This document shows, in pieces, positions 47,101 through 55,287 of a DNA stretch of 64,000 nucleotides. A program made the translations under genes and the position numbers. The stretch lies in NCBI GenBank assembly GCA_910591455.2, contig OU342819.1, positions 11,403,906-11,467,905 of the forward strand. The letters are read 5' to 3'. Each line of letters starts with the position of its first letter. Within the stretch, counting starts at the first letter, position 1. This DNA comes from Pholis gunnellus. Its lineage: Eukaryota > Chordata > Actinopteri > Perciformes > Pholidae. The notes under the pieces are model-generated. The model did not search any database and was not told the origin of the DNA. It saw nothing but the letters and a program-made list of their open reading frames with translations.

Positions 47101-47701
47101 AAATCTGTCTCAAGAGTCTCACAACTTCATGGAAAAATGAATCAAAAATAATAATTGAATTATTCTGCCTTTAAATTAACCATCAATTGATTTATAGATT
47201 TGCAAAATAACTTTTGCAGCTCTTAGTTGTTTCATGCGTTTTAGTTTGCAATACTAAAGTTGATTTCTGTCCAATAAGGGCTCTTGTTACAGACTGGAAT
47301 GTTTAGTTTCATTTGTCCTCTTTGGCAACGGGTGCAAGATTACGTTACCGCGCCTCACTGATTTTAAGCGTTACATTTACACACACACACACACACATGT
47401 CCACTAAAACACCAGCAGCCCCACGCTCAGATATCAGTGTTTCCCCTACCATGTTATTGGGGGGGCATGCATTTAACTTTTTTTTTTTTGGAGACCCAAC
47501 CAGATAGCAAAACCAACTTCGCATGCATAAATAGCACACACACACGCGCGGGGAACAGATGGACTCCGACCAGTCTAAATATTTCCACGGACTTGTGTTC
47601 CCCTTATTTGCGCTGCCCTTCCTCCATTGTTGCAGCCACATAACAAGGCTCTGGCTCCGTCACCAAGCACGTACCTGACAGCCGAAGCTGATGTGATCCA
47701 T
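10508..47701 (-). CDS. Gene B: very large multi-unit zinc-finger protein (about 2,460 aa), new or unnamed family
   Basis: I chained 49 minus-strand coding exons by AG/GT borders and phase. From the 5' end: 47675-47701, 37223-37291, 36178-36202, 36038-36055, 33665-33730, then the unit exons listed below, to the stop at 10508-10510. The total is 7,377 nt, a multiple of three. The repeated unit is a zinc-finger exon (phase 1 to 0; G-x5-E-C then Y-L-C-x2-C-x11-H-x5-H), a second conserved exon (0 to 0), an exon of about 58 nt (0 to 1; hydrophobic, often ending S-x-E-G), and 1-to-1 linkers. There are eight recognisable fingers plus one remnant. Spacers are low-complexity (Ser/Thr-, Glu/Lys- or Gln-rich). 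Finger spacing is close to matrin/U1-type zinc fingers, which bind RNA or DNA; nuclear function is therefore an inference. No catalytic domain is visible. Exons of 18-35 nt and the stretch 36.2-37.2 kb are the least certain parts, and one or more exons may be missing there. Confidence 0.7.
14604..14970. mobile_element. Tc1/mariner-type MITE (non-autonomous)
   Basis: Both ends carry the same inverted terminal sequence: CACTACTGTTCAAAAGTTT on the left and the complement of CATTACTGTTCAAAAGTTTA on the right. Each is flanked by TA (14602-14603 and 14971-14972). TA target duplication is the mark of Tc1/mariner insertion. The 367-bp body has no intact transposase; the 70-codon minus-strand frame inside it is not a gene. 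It lies in a gene B intron between the exons at 13920 and 15568. Confidence 0.75.
15568..19719 (-). CDS. Gene B unit 8
   Basis: Exons 19598-19719 (finger), 19406-19519 (second module exon, YPKWSCMESDLESKLPEI), 18534-18591 (58 nt, IVKVSMDEYKEFADLSPE), 17228-17359 (ALEKLKVMLARG), 16933-17025 (CTRQNKGLSPDNQSEQEN), 16668-16826 (acidic, ESSEPEADDQILDQLHS), 15568-15819 (Gln/Ser-rich). All phases follow the unit rule, with four 1-to-1 linker exons, the most of any unit. The finger is altered: after the C-x2-C pair (VYCRLCSVRLLKSDH) only 8 residues precede the first His instead of 11, so metal binding could be changed. Confidence 0.72.
17490..17889. mobile_element. Tc1/mariner-type MITE with long terminal inverted repeats
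   Basis: The 400-bp element starts CAGTGGGTACGGAAAGTATT and ends with its complement. Inverted identity continues through the AAAGAGTGAAAAATG and GCAATGAAAC parts, giving arms of about 90 bp. It is flanked by TA on both sides (17488-17489, 17890-17891). No transposase frame remains. It sits in the gene B intron between the exons at 18534 and 17359. Confidence 0.85.
19824..22540 (-). CDS. Gene B unit 7 with a 952-nt Ser/Thr-rich exon
   Basis: Exons 22404-22540 (finger YLCECCSLTIPEKDIISH then VDHQKTYLV), 21422-21523 (second module exon, IRHFADLFEQKNGYGVAQ), 21187-21244 (58 nt, VVELDDATYNNISKQDFD), 20962-21083 (IQMVKVLRDQQN, phase 1 to 0, with a weak GTCTGT donor), and 19824-20775 (phase 0 to 1). 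The last exon encodes about 317 residues dominated by Thr, Ser, Ala and Lys, with many short imperfect repeats (TATS, TTTS, KSxT types). It is probably disordered and a possible site of dense phosphorylation or O-GlcNAc (inference). The two final exons together replace the usual 1-to-1 linkers. Confidence 0.7.
21855..22155. repeat. Inverted copy of the 5.4-6.0 kb repeat, in a gene B intron
   Basis: GATGAGATGTACTGTTG, CTACTGGTCCCTGTTC, ATGCATCTACTATGTATGGG and GCATACATTTTTCCTCCCTC are the complements of segments at 5.4-6.0 kb, in the matching order. It lies between the unit 7 finger exon and its second module exon, and explains the unusual length of that intron. Confidence 0.65.
22805..26930 (-). 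CDS. Gene B unit 6 with a 588-nt Glu/Lys/Ser-rich exon
   Basis: Exons 26785-26930 (finger FLCLLCKRRLSHDECYAH then RKHIATFI), 25959-26060 (second module exon, TFLDLAKEAARYHSISNV), 25811-25859 (49 nt, 0 to 1, VIKLIRPIKEPCAYSV), 25636-25716 (ALKILTFANKRERK), 22965-23552 (about 195 residues, charged and Ser/Thr-rich, with KEIKEKMEK stretches and likely disorder or weak coiled coil), and 22805-22882 (KVDQQQADQLWQYVKRKS). The acceptor of the 26060 exon directly abuts a long CA/TG microsatellite. The intron 23553-25635 contains an LTR-like repeat (about 23.72-23.96 kb) and a short L2 LINE tail (25.26-25.41 kb). Confidence 0.72.
25262..25412 (+). mobile_element. 3' tail fragment of an L2-like LINE
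   Basis: This stretch (TTTATGCTCTTAGAT, GTAAGTCGCTTTGGATAAAA, GCGTCTGCTAAATGA) closely repeats the 3' end of the larger LINE at 42.66-42.82 kb, in the same orientation. It is 5'-truncated to the untranslated tail, as is typical of LINE insertions. It lies within a gene B intron. Confidence 0.7.
26063..26145. repeat. (CA)n microsatellite abutting a splice acceptor
   Basis: An uninterrupted CA/TG run of about 83 bp. On the coding (minus) strand it reads (TG)n and ends directly in TGTAG, the acceptor of the gene B exon that starts at 26060. The usual polypyrimidine tract is therefore replaced by a TG repeat. Confidence 0.9.
27018..28615 (-). CDS. Gene B unit 5
   Basis: Exons 28476-28615 (finger YVCFACQDCFSESFLRQH then RKHLIHTL), 27621-27728 (second module exon, NPWKLTLAWKNHLDVKV), 27317-27374 (58 nt, VLDMPNEMFQRLLSLSYP), 27157-27201 (MESLALQHIILRHD), 27018-27074 (PKCKTYSKLEDNDRFPLL). 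All borders and phases agree. It is one of the most regular units, with exactly five exons in the order finger, second module, 58-nt exon and two linkers. The large gap between its first two exons holds a hAT-like MITE. Confidence 0.75.
28014..28272. mobile_element. hAT-like MITE
   Basis: Inverted ends AGTGCTGGGCAA and TTGCCCAGCACT(A) are flanked by an 8-bp near-identical duplication, GTAATATT (28006-28013) and GTAATAAT (28273-28280). An 8-bp target duplication points to the hAT superfamily. The body is A/T-rich with no coding capacity. It lies in a gene B intron. Confidence 0.65.
28711..29524 (-). CDS. Gene B unit 4, degenerate (finger exon reduced to 35 nt)
   Basis: Exons 29490-29524 (phase 1 to 0, GLCSELYKLRCQ, in the finger-exon position but with no C2H2 motif), 29262-29330 (0 to 0, 23 codons, Cys/Ser-rich), 29137-29161 (0 to 1, MVKKVFRG), 29008-29034 (1 to 1, AETSTDQP), 28711-28779 (1 to 1, WKPSLGLYKRLIDSLGQN). 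Each tiny exon has clean AG/GT borders and the phase expected for its position. I read it as a shrunken copy of the unit. The individual short exons are the weakest calls of the chain and some may be skipped. Confidence 0.5.
29896..30293. repeat. Recent tandem duplication, about 205-bp unit, containing one gene B exon
   Basis: The sequence from GTCATCTTTGTATGACTGAT at 29896 through ATCATTCTGGG at about 30088 recurs about 205 bp later (about 30096-30293) with few differences. Each copy holds one 81-nt exon (29959-30039 and 30164-30244) with intact acceptor and donor. Confidence 0.9.
29959..31045 (-). CDS. Gene B unit 3, with a duplicated linker exon
   Basis: Exons 30906-31045 (finger YLCTLCHLTLAAHAIIKH then FDHIFCYF), 30503-30634 (second module exon, YKDYSPVFASTMLNFAKQ), 30360-30417 (58 nt, QVSLEPTKFTSVNFTCYA, donor GTTGGT), 30164-30244 and 29959-30039 (two nearly identical 81-nt linker exons, ALKELESIRKENKESS). 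The two linkers differ at three residues (TSVTPE versus TRITPG) and both keep phase 1 to 1, so including one or both leaves the frame intact. Confidence 0.75.
31902..33272 (-). CDS. Gene B unit 2
   Basis: Exons 33145-33272 (finger YLCHLCEEKYPPHRILFH then LDHRRNYF), 32957-33067 (second module exon, NPNVLRFSWIPSNDVELI), 32525-32582 (58 nt, LLDLPGNLVNKLERSTYS), 32391-32438 (MRTFSENETLLKLLE), 31902-31970 (NPKRVMMQTYQRDSNR, donor GTCAGT). All phases fit. The intron 31046-31901 has no exon that I can support; the long frames on its plus strand are not spliced or protein-like. Confidence 0.75.
33665..37291 (-). CDS. Gene B unit 1: second half of first finger and linker exons
   Basis: Exon 37223-37291 encodes VCLATFNRVGELKAHMSTRA and ends HQQ in phase 0. 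Joined to exon 1 it completes a C-x2-C-x12-H-x5-H finger. Then come 36178-36202 (KTAEVFKQ, 0 to 1), 36038-36055 (IIKSS, 1 to 1) and 33665-33730 (FPYIRLVKERAIQEIRQP, 1 to 1), the last leading directly into the unit 2 finger. The 25- and 18-nt exons have plausible borders and correct phases but little other support. I found no second-module exon for this unit between 36.2 and 37.2 kb. A CR1-like LINE is inserted between 33731 and 36037. Confidence 0.55.
33960..35720 (-). mobile_element. Degenerate CR1/Rex-like LINE, reverse transcriptase fragment
   Basis: Three overlapping minus-strand frames (35512-35030, 35049-34735, 34820-33975) together encode LINE reverse transcriptase sequence broken by frameshifts. 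Recognisable parts are KAAGPDSVSPSTLKHCADQL, DPLQFAYRANRSVDDAV, FVDFSSAFNTI, GCVLSPLLFSLYTN, and the catalytic LLKFADDTTLIG followed by KKAQQRMYFLRQLKKFNL. The endonuclease part is absent, so it is 5'-truncated and inactive. It sits antisense-neutral (same strand) in a gene B intron. CR1/L2/Rex clade assignment is from remembered motif style only. Confidence 0.85.
35722..35850. repeat. LTR-like dispersed repeat (copies near 3.5 and 25.45 kb)
   Basis: The stretch around TGACTCTGTATAACTGTGCC, followed by TCTTGCAAGAATAAATA and AAGACAAGTTCTGTTT, matches about 3525-3630 nearly base for base. An upstream part (CACGGCCTGGAGCAGGATGT) is shared by about 3421-3450 and 25.46-25.49 kb. The AATAAA just before the end suggests the R-U5 part of a long terminal repeat. 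No internal retroelement genes are nearby. Confidence 0.5.
35996..36030. repeat. (GAA)n trinucleotide repeat
   Basis: AAG/GAA triplets with one interruption, immediately downstream (in gene sense) of the donor of the 18-nt gene B exon 36038-36055. Confidence 0.85.
38091..40629 (+). mobile_element. hAT (Charlie-like) DNA transposon with perfect 8-bp target duplication
   Basis: The left end CAGAGGTGTCCAAATTACGG and the right end GTTTGGACACCCCTG are imperfect inverted repeats typical of Charlie-type hAT elements. Both are flanked by the same 8 bp, CCTTAGAA (38083-38090 and 40630-40637). The body of 2,539 bp contains a decayed transposase, later insertions and much unrecognised sequence at 39.05-40.4 kb. 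Confidence 0.85.
38340..39020 (+). pseudogene. Broken hAT transposase (GTF2IRD2/ZBED-like)
   Basis: The first frame (38340-38588) reads HGKPFSDGDFIKQCLTKVAG and NNVSMSRNTVSKK. A second segment near 38650-38690 reads STDATDTTQLLTIIF. A third (38831-39020) reads MVYAKVQESGGEAVKMHCII, CAKTVQLGDGMNTVVK and NIIRAQGHNY. The order and motifs match the hAT transposase family that also gave rise to the GTF2IRD2 C-terminus (family knowledge, not searched). Stops and frame changes separate the segments, so it is inactive. The C-terminal dimerisation region is missing. Confidence 0.8.
40655..40930 (+). repeat. LTR-like repeat, family also at about 23.72, 44.80 and 52.92 kb
   Basis: It starts TGTGGAGATATTTTATA, contains GGATTGATAACATTGTATGC and TATTCACAAATGAACTCTGT, and has AATAAA at about 40.90 kb. 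Parts of the same sequence recur near 23.74-23.95, 44.80-44.86 and 52.92-53.08 kb. This layout fits a solo LTR, but no flanking duplication was established. Confidence 0.5.
41141..41280 (-). repeat. LTR-like repeat, inverted relative to the copy at 44.95-45.09 kb
   Basis: The reverse complement of this stretch matches 44947-45094 at most positions (AGATGAGGTTGGAGT, ATTCTTTATTGGACATGAAT, CATGGGAGGAAAAA in the complement of the second copy). Read on the minus strand it contains AATAAAGAATTCT, as expected for an LTR poly(A) region. Confidence 0.65.
41396..42820 (+). mobile_element. 5'-truncated L2-like LINE with open reverse transcriptase C-terminal half
   Basis: The frame 41396-42517 (373 codons) includes TTGVPQGSVLGPLLFSLYTT, the catalytic YHCYADDTQLVLSF, LNLDKTKLLFLPG, FLLYNIRRIRPFLTEETAQV, ISRLDYCNSLLAG and SLHWLPVRARIQFKTLV, then a stop after YYPEPST. 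These are standard L2-clade LINE motifs. The N-terminal endonuclease and early RT are missing. The 3' tail contains GCGTCTGCTAAATGACTG and short TGTAA repeats ending near 42.82 kb. The open frame suggests a fairly young insertion. Confidence 0.9.
42870..43565 (+). repeat. Possible solo LTR
   Basis: The segment has promoter-like sequence (AGGAGTATAAAGAAC at about 43330), then a C/G-mixed leader with TCAGCCACCCGGCTAGGTCG, then TTAATTAAATACTG and a TTTGCGCAGG-type end. No second copy or flanking duplication was found in the window, so the call is tentative. Confidence 0.3.
43899..44386. mobile_element. hAT MITE with perfect 8-bp target duplication
   Basis: Ends TAGGGCTGCACAATTAATCG and the complement CGATTATGGTCAAAATCA... 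beginning TAGGGCTGCACG form inverted repeats. TTACACAC flanks both sides (43891-43898, 44387-44394). The 488-bp body encodes no transposase. Confidence 0.85.
44947..45094 (+). repeat. LTR-like repeat, inverted copy of 41.14-41.28 kb
   Basis: It contains CATGTCCAATAAAGAATTCT, GACTCCAACCTCATCTGTGA and TTTTCAAAGAAAATCAACTA, all matching the complement of 41141-41280. The upstream part at 44.80-44.86 kb belongs to the TGTGGAGATATTTTATA repeat family, so the two may be parts of one LTR. Confidence 0.6.
45605..46468 (-). mobile_element. PIF/Harbinger-like element carrying a Myb/SANT-type exon remnant
   Basis: Terminal inverted repeats GGCCCTATTCCTCGTACGTGG and its complement bound an 864-bp element flanked by CAG (45602-45604, 46469-46471). 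A 3-bp duplication is typical of PIF/Harbinger elements. On the minus strand 46199-46072 encodes FSTDEQEMIMNTYEEFTTII then ARARREAWQNITEKLNA, ending at a GTAAGT donor. The tryptophan-containing REAWQNITEKLNA motif is typical of the Myb/SANT-like DNA-binding protein encoded by Harbinger transposons. The transposase itself is missing, so the element is a deletion derivative. Confidence 0.75.
47675..47701 (-). CDS. Gene B exon 1: ATG and first half of the N-terminal zinc finger
   Basis: ATG at 47701 starts MDHISFGCQ and ends in phase 0 at a strong donor (CAG then GTACGT). Joined to the exon at 37291-37223 the peptide reads FGCQVCLATFNRVGELKAH followed by MSTRAH, an exact C-x2-C-x12-H-x5-H finger with one cysteine of the first pair on each side of the intron. 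This fit is the main evidence that an exon more than 10 kb away belongs to gene B. No alternative in-frame ATG upstream was evident. Confidence 0.65.
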
Positions 47702-48060
47702 GATGAGCCGTAACAGCCGCCCGTGAGCAAAACGTGTGTCTCTTCTCTCCAGACAGGGAAGGAATATCAAGTTCTCGTTTGCAGAAGCGAAGTACAACAA
47801 CTACTCTGAAGTGTCGACGTCGAGCTTCAGGGACAAAAGTGTGTCAGCTTCCATGTTGGTGATGAAATGCAGCATGCGTCTTTTGAGCGGGCTGCAAAAG
47901 TCAATTTGCACCAGCTGTGGCGTCAACGAAACCCGAGGGAGGGAGGGACTCCGCCTCCTCATCCTCCTCCTCTTCTCGGCGCGTGTTTCGAGGTTTCCAG
48001 CCCACTTTCCCCCTTCAGTAAGCGCACTGGGGTCGTGTCGACACGGTCAAAAAAACCTAC
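47702..48060 (-). promoter_or_regulatory. CG-rich promoter / 5' UTR of gene B
   Basis: The stretch has far more CG dinucleotides than its surroundings (for example the complement of TCTCGGCGCGTGTTTCGAGG near 47975, and the GTCGTGTCGACACGG area near 48035). It lies directly upstream of the gene B start codon. That fits an unmethylated CpG-island promoter. The transcription start cannot be placed. The 192-codon plus-strand frame here is antisense to it and not protein-like. Confidence 0.5.
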
Positions 48061-50518
<2,458 letters not shown>

Positions 50519-50972
50519 TCATAGCTCGTCATGGTCGACGGCTTCGTCTGCTTTAAGTCTGAACTCGGCCTCGGTGATCTTTCCGTCTCCATCGCGGTCC
50601 TGGTTGGAGAACATGTTGTCAATGATGCGATAAGGATCGAAGCCGGGAGCCAGGCGACCTTTACCCTCGTTCACCTGCTGCATGATGTAGTCAGTAAACT
50701 GTGGAAACAGAGGAGGGGCGCAAGAGGGTCAATTAAGAATTAATGGACTGTAGCCAACAGGAAAAACTGTCTACGGTGTTACAGATATTATGGCAGGTTA
50801 TCACATACCTCAGAGGGCTCCACCTGCTCGTTCTTGTCTTTGTCCATCTCGGTAAAGAGGTCGGTTGACACATCGTCGTTCCAGATGAACATGTAGCCTT
50901 CAGGAAGTCCTTCCTCCATCTCTACCAGCTCGATGTCAAACACCAGCACAGCGCTCCCTGGAACCTCGTCAG
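50519..50972 (-). CDS. fkbp10: fkbp10 exons 9-10: EF-hand pair and HDEL tail
   Basis: Exon 9 (50809-50972) ends domain 4 and holds an EF-hand loop DKDKNEQVEPSE. Exon 10 (50519-50698) holds the second loop DRDGDGKITEAE and the ending DEAVDHDEL then TGA. Both loops keep acidic residues at calcium-coordinating positions 1, 3 and 12. HDEL is a KDEL-receptor retrieval signal. Confidence 0.93.
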
Positions 50973-53900
50973 CTGCGCAAACACACAAACAGAATGAGCT
51001 GGAGGTGAAGTGGTAGAGCTCAGACTCACAAATGTGTTTGAGGAGAGGAGACGTGAGTTCAAGTCACCAGCAAGAGAAACTTTTCCTTTAACTATCTGTA
51101 TTATAAATATTAAACTGTTACCTCCACTAGAGAGGTTAGGGTTTATGTATTCTCCGTTTAACTGCTCGTGTGGTTGTGTGTGACTTACCGACTCCTCTCT
51201 CCCCATAGCCCAGGTGAGGAGGAATAACGAGGTGCCTTTTCTCTCCCACACACATGGCCATCAGTCCGTCCTCCATCCCTGGGACGACCTGGTTGGCTCC
51301 CAGGACGATGTTGTATGTCTTTCCATAATTATATCTGAAACAAATTGAGTTCAAATGAAACAGAGACACACAAAATATCTGTGTTTGTCGTCATTATTCT
51401 GAAGCAAGCACACAAATCATGTTACTTCTGTTGAAGAAAAAGCGTACGTGACCTCATATAGTTTGTTATTTGGAACCCAGCATACCTGGTTTCATAAATA
51501 CTAACTGCTCCCAGAGCAGCCACTGTGAGAGGTGTTCAATAGAGTCATGCCAGGAAACATTGAGACGAAATACAGAACATTTCCCAGAAAAGTAATCGCA
51601 AATATCATTTGACCTCCCAAAAATGTCAGCCTGACCCAGACAAGAGGAGGAGGGCATGACATGATGAGAGGACCAGATGTGTTTTGTTTTTTGTGTTGTT
51701 CTATTATTTCATTTCATTTTGTTTATTTATCCAAATCAGTTCCCGTTAGATGTATCGTCAGGACTCTAGGTAGTAATCTTCTAGTTTACATCAATAAATT
51801 GGATCACAAGCCCCGAAGGGACATGAAGGGGGGAAAAAATAGAAAAACTTGAAAATAACCAAACAGACAAATAAATGTAATTTTGCGAAATCGCGAGAAA
51901 CGTTTTCTTTAAAAGGTCCCTATGACAGCTGCAGTAGCTTGGGAAATAGCCATATGGGGCACTGAATTTGAAGGACTTTCAACACTGAAATGATGCAAAT
52001 CTTTTCTTGAACTACGTCTTTCCAAGTTTCTCAGTTTTCCAAGAAGTTTTGCTTTCCAGCAGGCCCCAAAGTGTCTCACAGACGTTTACTCACAAGTGTC
52101 TCACAGACGTTTACTCACGTGGAGTCGATGGACGAGCCGTCCATCAGAGACGCGTTGTAGTGGTATTTGACAAAGTCTCCCTTCTTGGTTTGCTTCTCAC
52201 ACTCTCCTGGCTTGTGAGTGACGGTGACCTCAGCGTTGTCTGTCGGGTTGTGGAAGTCGATGATGTGAACGTCAAACACCAGTACAGCCGAACCAGGGAT
52301 CTTAGAGCCTGAGAGAAACACGGTAATGGAGAAAGTTAAAGAATACAATGTTAAAGCTGCAGACAAAAGGAACTACATCAGAATCAGCTTCTCTGCATTT
52401 GGAAATGTGACCCTTATTTATTGCAATACAACTCTAAACTAGAAAAGAACAAACTCGCTCTTTGTGAATTCATCTTTGAGGTGCCACAACACGCAGCTAA
52501 AACAAGGACAGCAAAACTGAACAACATAAACATTTGACAACTATGTTCAGATACACACATATATATATATATATAAAGTATTTATGCATCCAACTACAGT
52601 AATAAAGTAGTGCAACAGTGCAAAGGAGGCTGGAATAAATATGTCTTTTTCCAAGACAGCTTCTTATACAATGGAGCCGTATATGAAACATATGGTTACT
52701 GGACTTGTATAAACATTCTTTAGACCACAGACGTGCTGGCACACATAGTTCTGCTGATCTGAAAATACGTCACTCAGACGTGCATTTAAGGGGGCTTTTC
52801 TTTTCTACATTTAATCCTGTAATAAATACTTAAAAGGACAGAAAGCTTCAGAAACTTTTGATTTCTCTCAAGGAAATACATTCATTTCCACCACAATGAG
52901 CATTCCCAACACAACGTATTAGTATGTATTTCCACTTTGTTGTAAAATTACACACACACACACTATTCACAAATGAACTCTGTGTGACCGAACGCACTCT
53001 GGTGGCACAGGTGTATCTGGTTGACCCCGAGGGGTCAACTCTTGTCTAAATAGGGACCTATGATCTGCATGCCTATTTTCTGCATTACACACACACACAC
53101 ACCTGTGCCCTCTTCTCCGTAGCCGAGATGTGGGGGGATGGTGACGGTGCGTCTCTCTCCGACACAGACTCCAATCAGACCCTCGTCCATGCCGGCGATC
53201 ACGTAGCCTTTACCCACATAGGTGTCATAGGTACGATTACGAGAGTAGCTGTGGAACAGAAAATACATTATTATTGTCCCACTGCAACATGGAGAAAGAA
53301 ATCACAGTCAATCTGGGAACTATATGTACGGTTTGTTTTTGTCTCATAGTATAAAGTGAGATGTCACGAAGAACACATCTGAAGAACACATGACTACCTA
53401 AAACACGTGACTATAGGAGTCCTATAAAAATCCTCAAAACCACTGTGCTTGAGTTGCCACCAGCAGTTTGTTTTGGAGGATGCGATCTCCCTATTTGCCA
53501 TTAAAATAACTGACACACCATTTGATTAATCGATTCATTAAAATGATGGATTCAACAAATACGTGCAAAAAGGTGAAATTGTAGTTTTGCTGCATACTGC
53601 AGATAAACTTTGATACGATCTAACACCTCTCTGCCTGAGGAGCGAGGGGCCAGGCCCCAAATAGCGTGACGGAAGCGTCTTGTGGTTTGAGCATCTGGCT
53701 GACTCTTATACAGAGAAGTCTTCGAGGCGCATTATAAATCAACACTGAACTAGCATATAGGGAACATGTGAAAGAGGAAGTCCTATCTCGAGGTGTTATT
53801 TGTATTTTATGCGAATTGTCTATTCCTCCCTAAGCAGGCTAAGACGGTCTCGCGTGTAGATTTTTGGGGGGTGCGTTCGTTACCTAGGTCAGAGGTTAAT

Positions 53901-55226
53901 AAACAAGCCGTCTTCCAGCGCTTCACTTGCACTGGGAGGGGGTATCGGTTACGCAGCTAGGCTAGCACTTAAGTGATATTCTTATACAGTGCCTGAACTA
54001 ATCATCTGTTGTAAGAAGCAGCAGACTTGCAAAACAAAGCACAGGATGCAGCTGTCTCTAATGCAAACAGGAAGTTCGACACCAGAGGTTTCTAAGTTTC
54101 AGTTCACTTCTCAAAGCATCTTCAGTGCCCAGAGAGATGCTGCCTCACTGAGACCACTTGAGGAACAACAGACATTCATTTCTACTTACAATAAAATCTA
54201 CGATGAATACTAAACACTGACACACACCTGGAATCAAAAAATGTTCCATCGAGGAGGCTGCCATTGTAGTGGTAGCGTACAAAGTCTCCAGCGACGGACT
54301 TCCTCGTGCAGGACTCAGGTATCATCTGATTGGTCACTGTGACCCCATCTCTGGGGTTGTGGAGGTCCAGGAGAATGACATCAAACACCAGAGACGCTTG
54401 TCCTGGGATGTCGCTTCCTAGAGGGAGAAGAAGAAAGGGTTGAGGAACTACAGAAGCCTTGAACATGTAAGTAGTGAGTGGAGATAAAGCTATTTATTAA
54501 AACTGTTATTAACAAGGTCAAGTATGAATGTAGGTACAAATAGTGAAAACGTGATGTCAACATGACAGTAAAGAAATCTTTATTTATATAGTTCATTTTT
54601 GTATTGTTAATTTTAAAATAATCTGGCATGAATCAAAAATCAGTTAAATAAATCCCTCATACTGGATTTTATATTTTGCTTCTTTATTGTTATTGTTATA
54701 TGGTTAATTGAAAATGTTAAGAAAATACATTTTATAATATTGCTAGTAAAAGCAATTAATAGAAAAATTGTCTCTTGTAAGTAAAATGCAAATAAAAAGT
54801 TGCAGTTTTGCAAAGAAATGGATCAGGGTTTGGCATTCTCCATCCCTGAGGAGACTGAGAGAGAACAAGATGAGATGTGTTCACACACATGTGTGATGTA
54901 CCGCCACCTTGTGCTACAAATGTGCAACTACAGCACCTGTTGCTTTCCACAGTAAATATCAATCTCTTGTTATTCTCAAAGATCCCTCAACCGGATTGTC
55001 GTCTAGACTCAAGGAAACAAATGATAATGAAGGCATTGTTATCACTCACCGTCTCCATTCTCTCCGTATCCAAGTGACGGCGGCATAGTGATGATGCGTC
55101 TCTCTCCAACACACATTCCCAGAAGGCCCTGATCCATACCGGCAATCAGCCACCCAATCCCAACGTACGTGTCATAGGTACGCATACGGGTGTGGCTGCA
55201 GCGAAGGGTGAGGAGAGAGGTTACAC

Positions 55227-55287
<61 letters not shown>

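Larger units (their letters stand above)
37292..47674 (-). other. First intron of gene B, about 10.4 kb, filled with transposons
   Basis: No gene B exon is supported in this interval. It holds a hAT element (38091-40629), an LTR-like repeat from about 40.65 kb, an LTR-like inverted pair (41.14-41.28 and 44.95-45.09 kb) and an L2-like LINE (41.4-42.8 kb). It also holds a possible solo LTR (about 42.87-43.56 kb), a hAT MITE (43899-44386) and a Harbinger-like element (45605-46468). The part 46.5-47.6 kb is AT-rich with no recognised feature apart from a short (CA)n near 47.38 kb. Confidence 0.6.

Noticed and set aside
206..47701. Genes A and B as one transcription unit
   Set aside because: Gene B has its own stop and a candidate poly(A) signal near 10 kb, and gene A has an ATG exon with an upstream in-frame stop and a separate leader donor; 7 kb between them has no exons.
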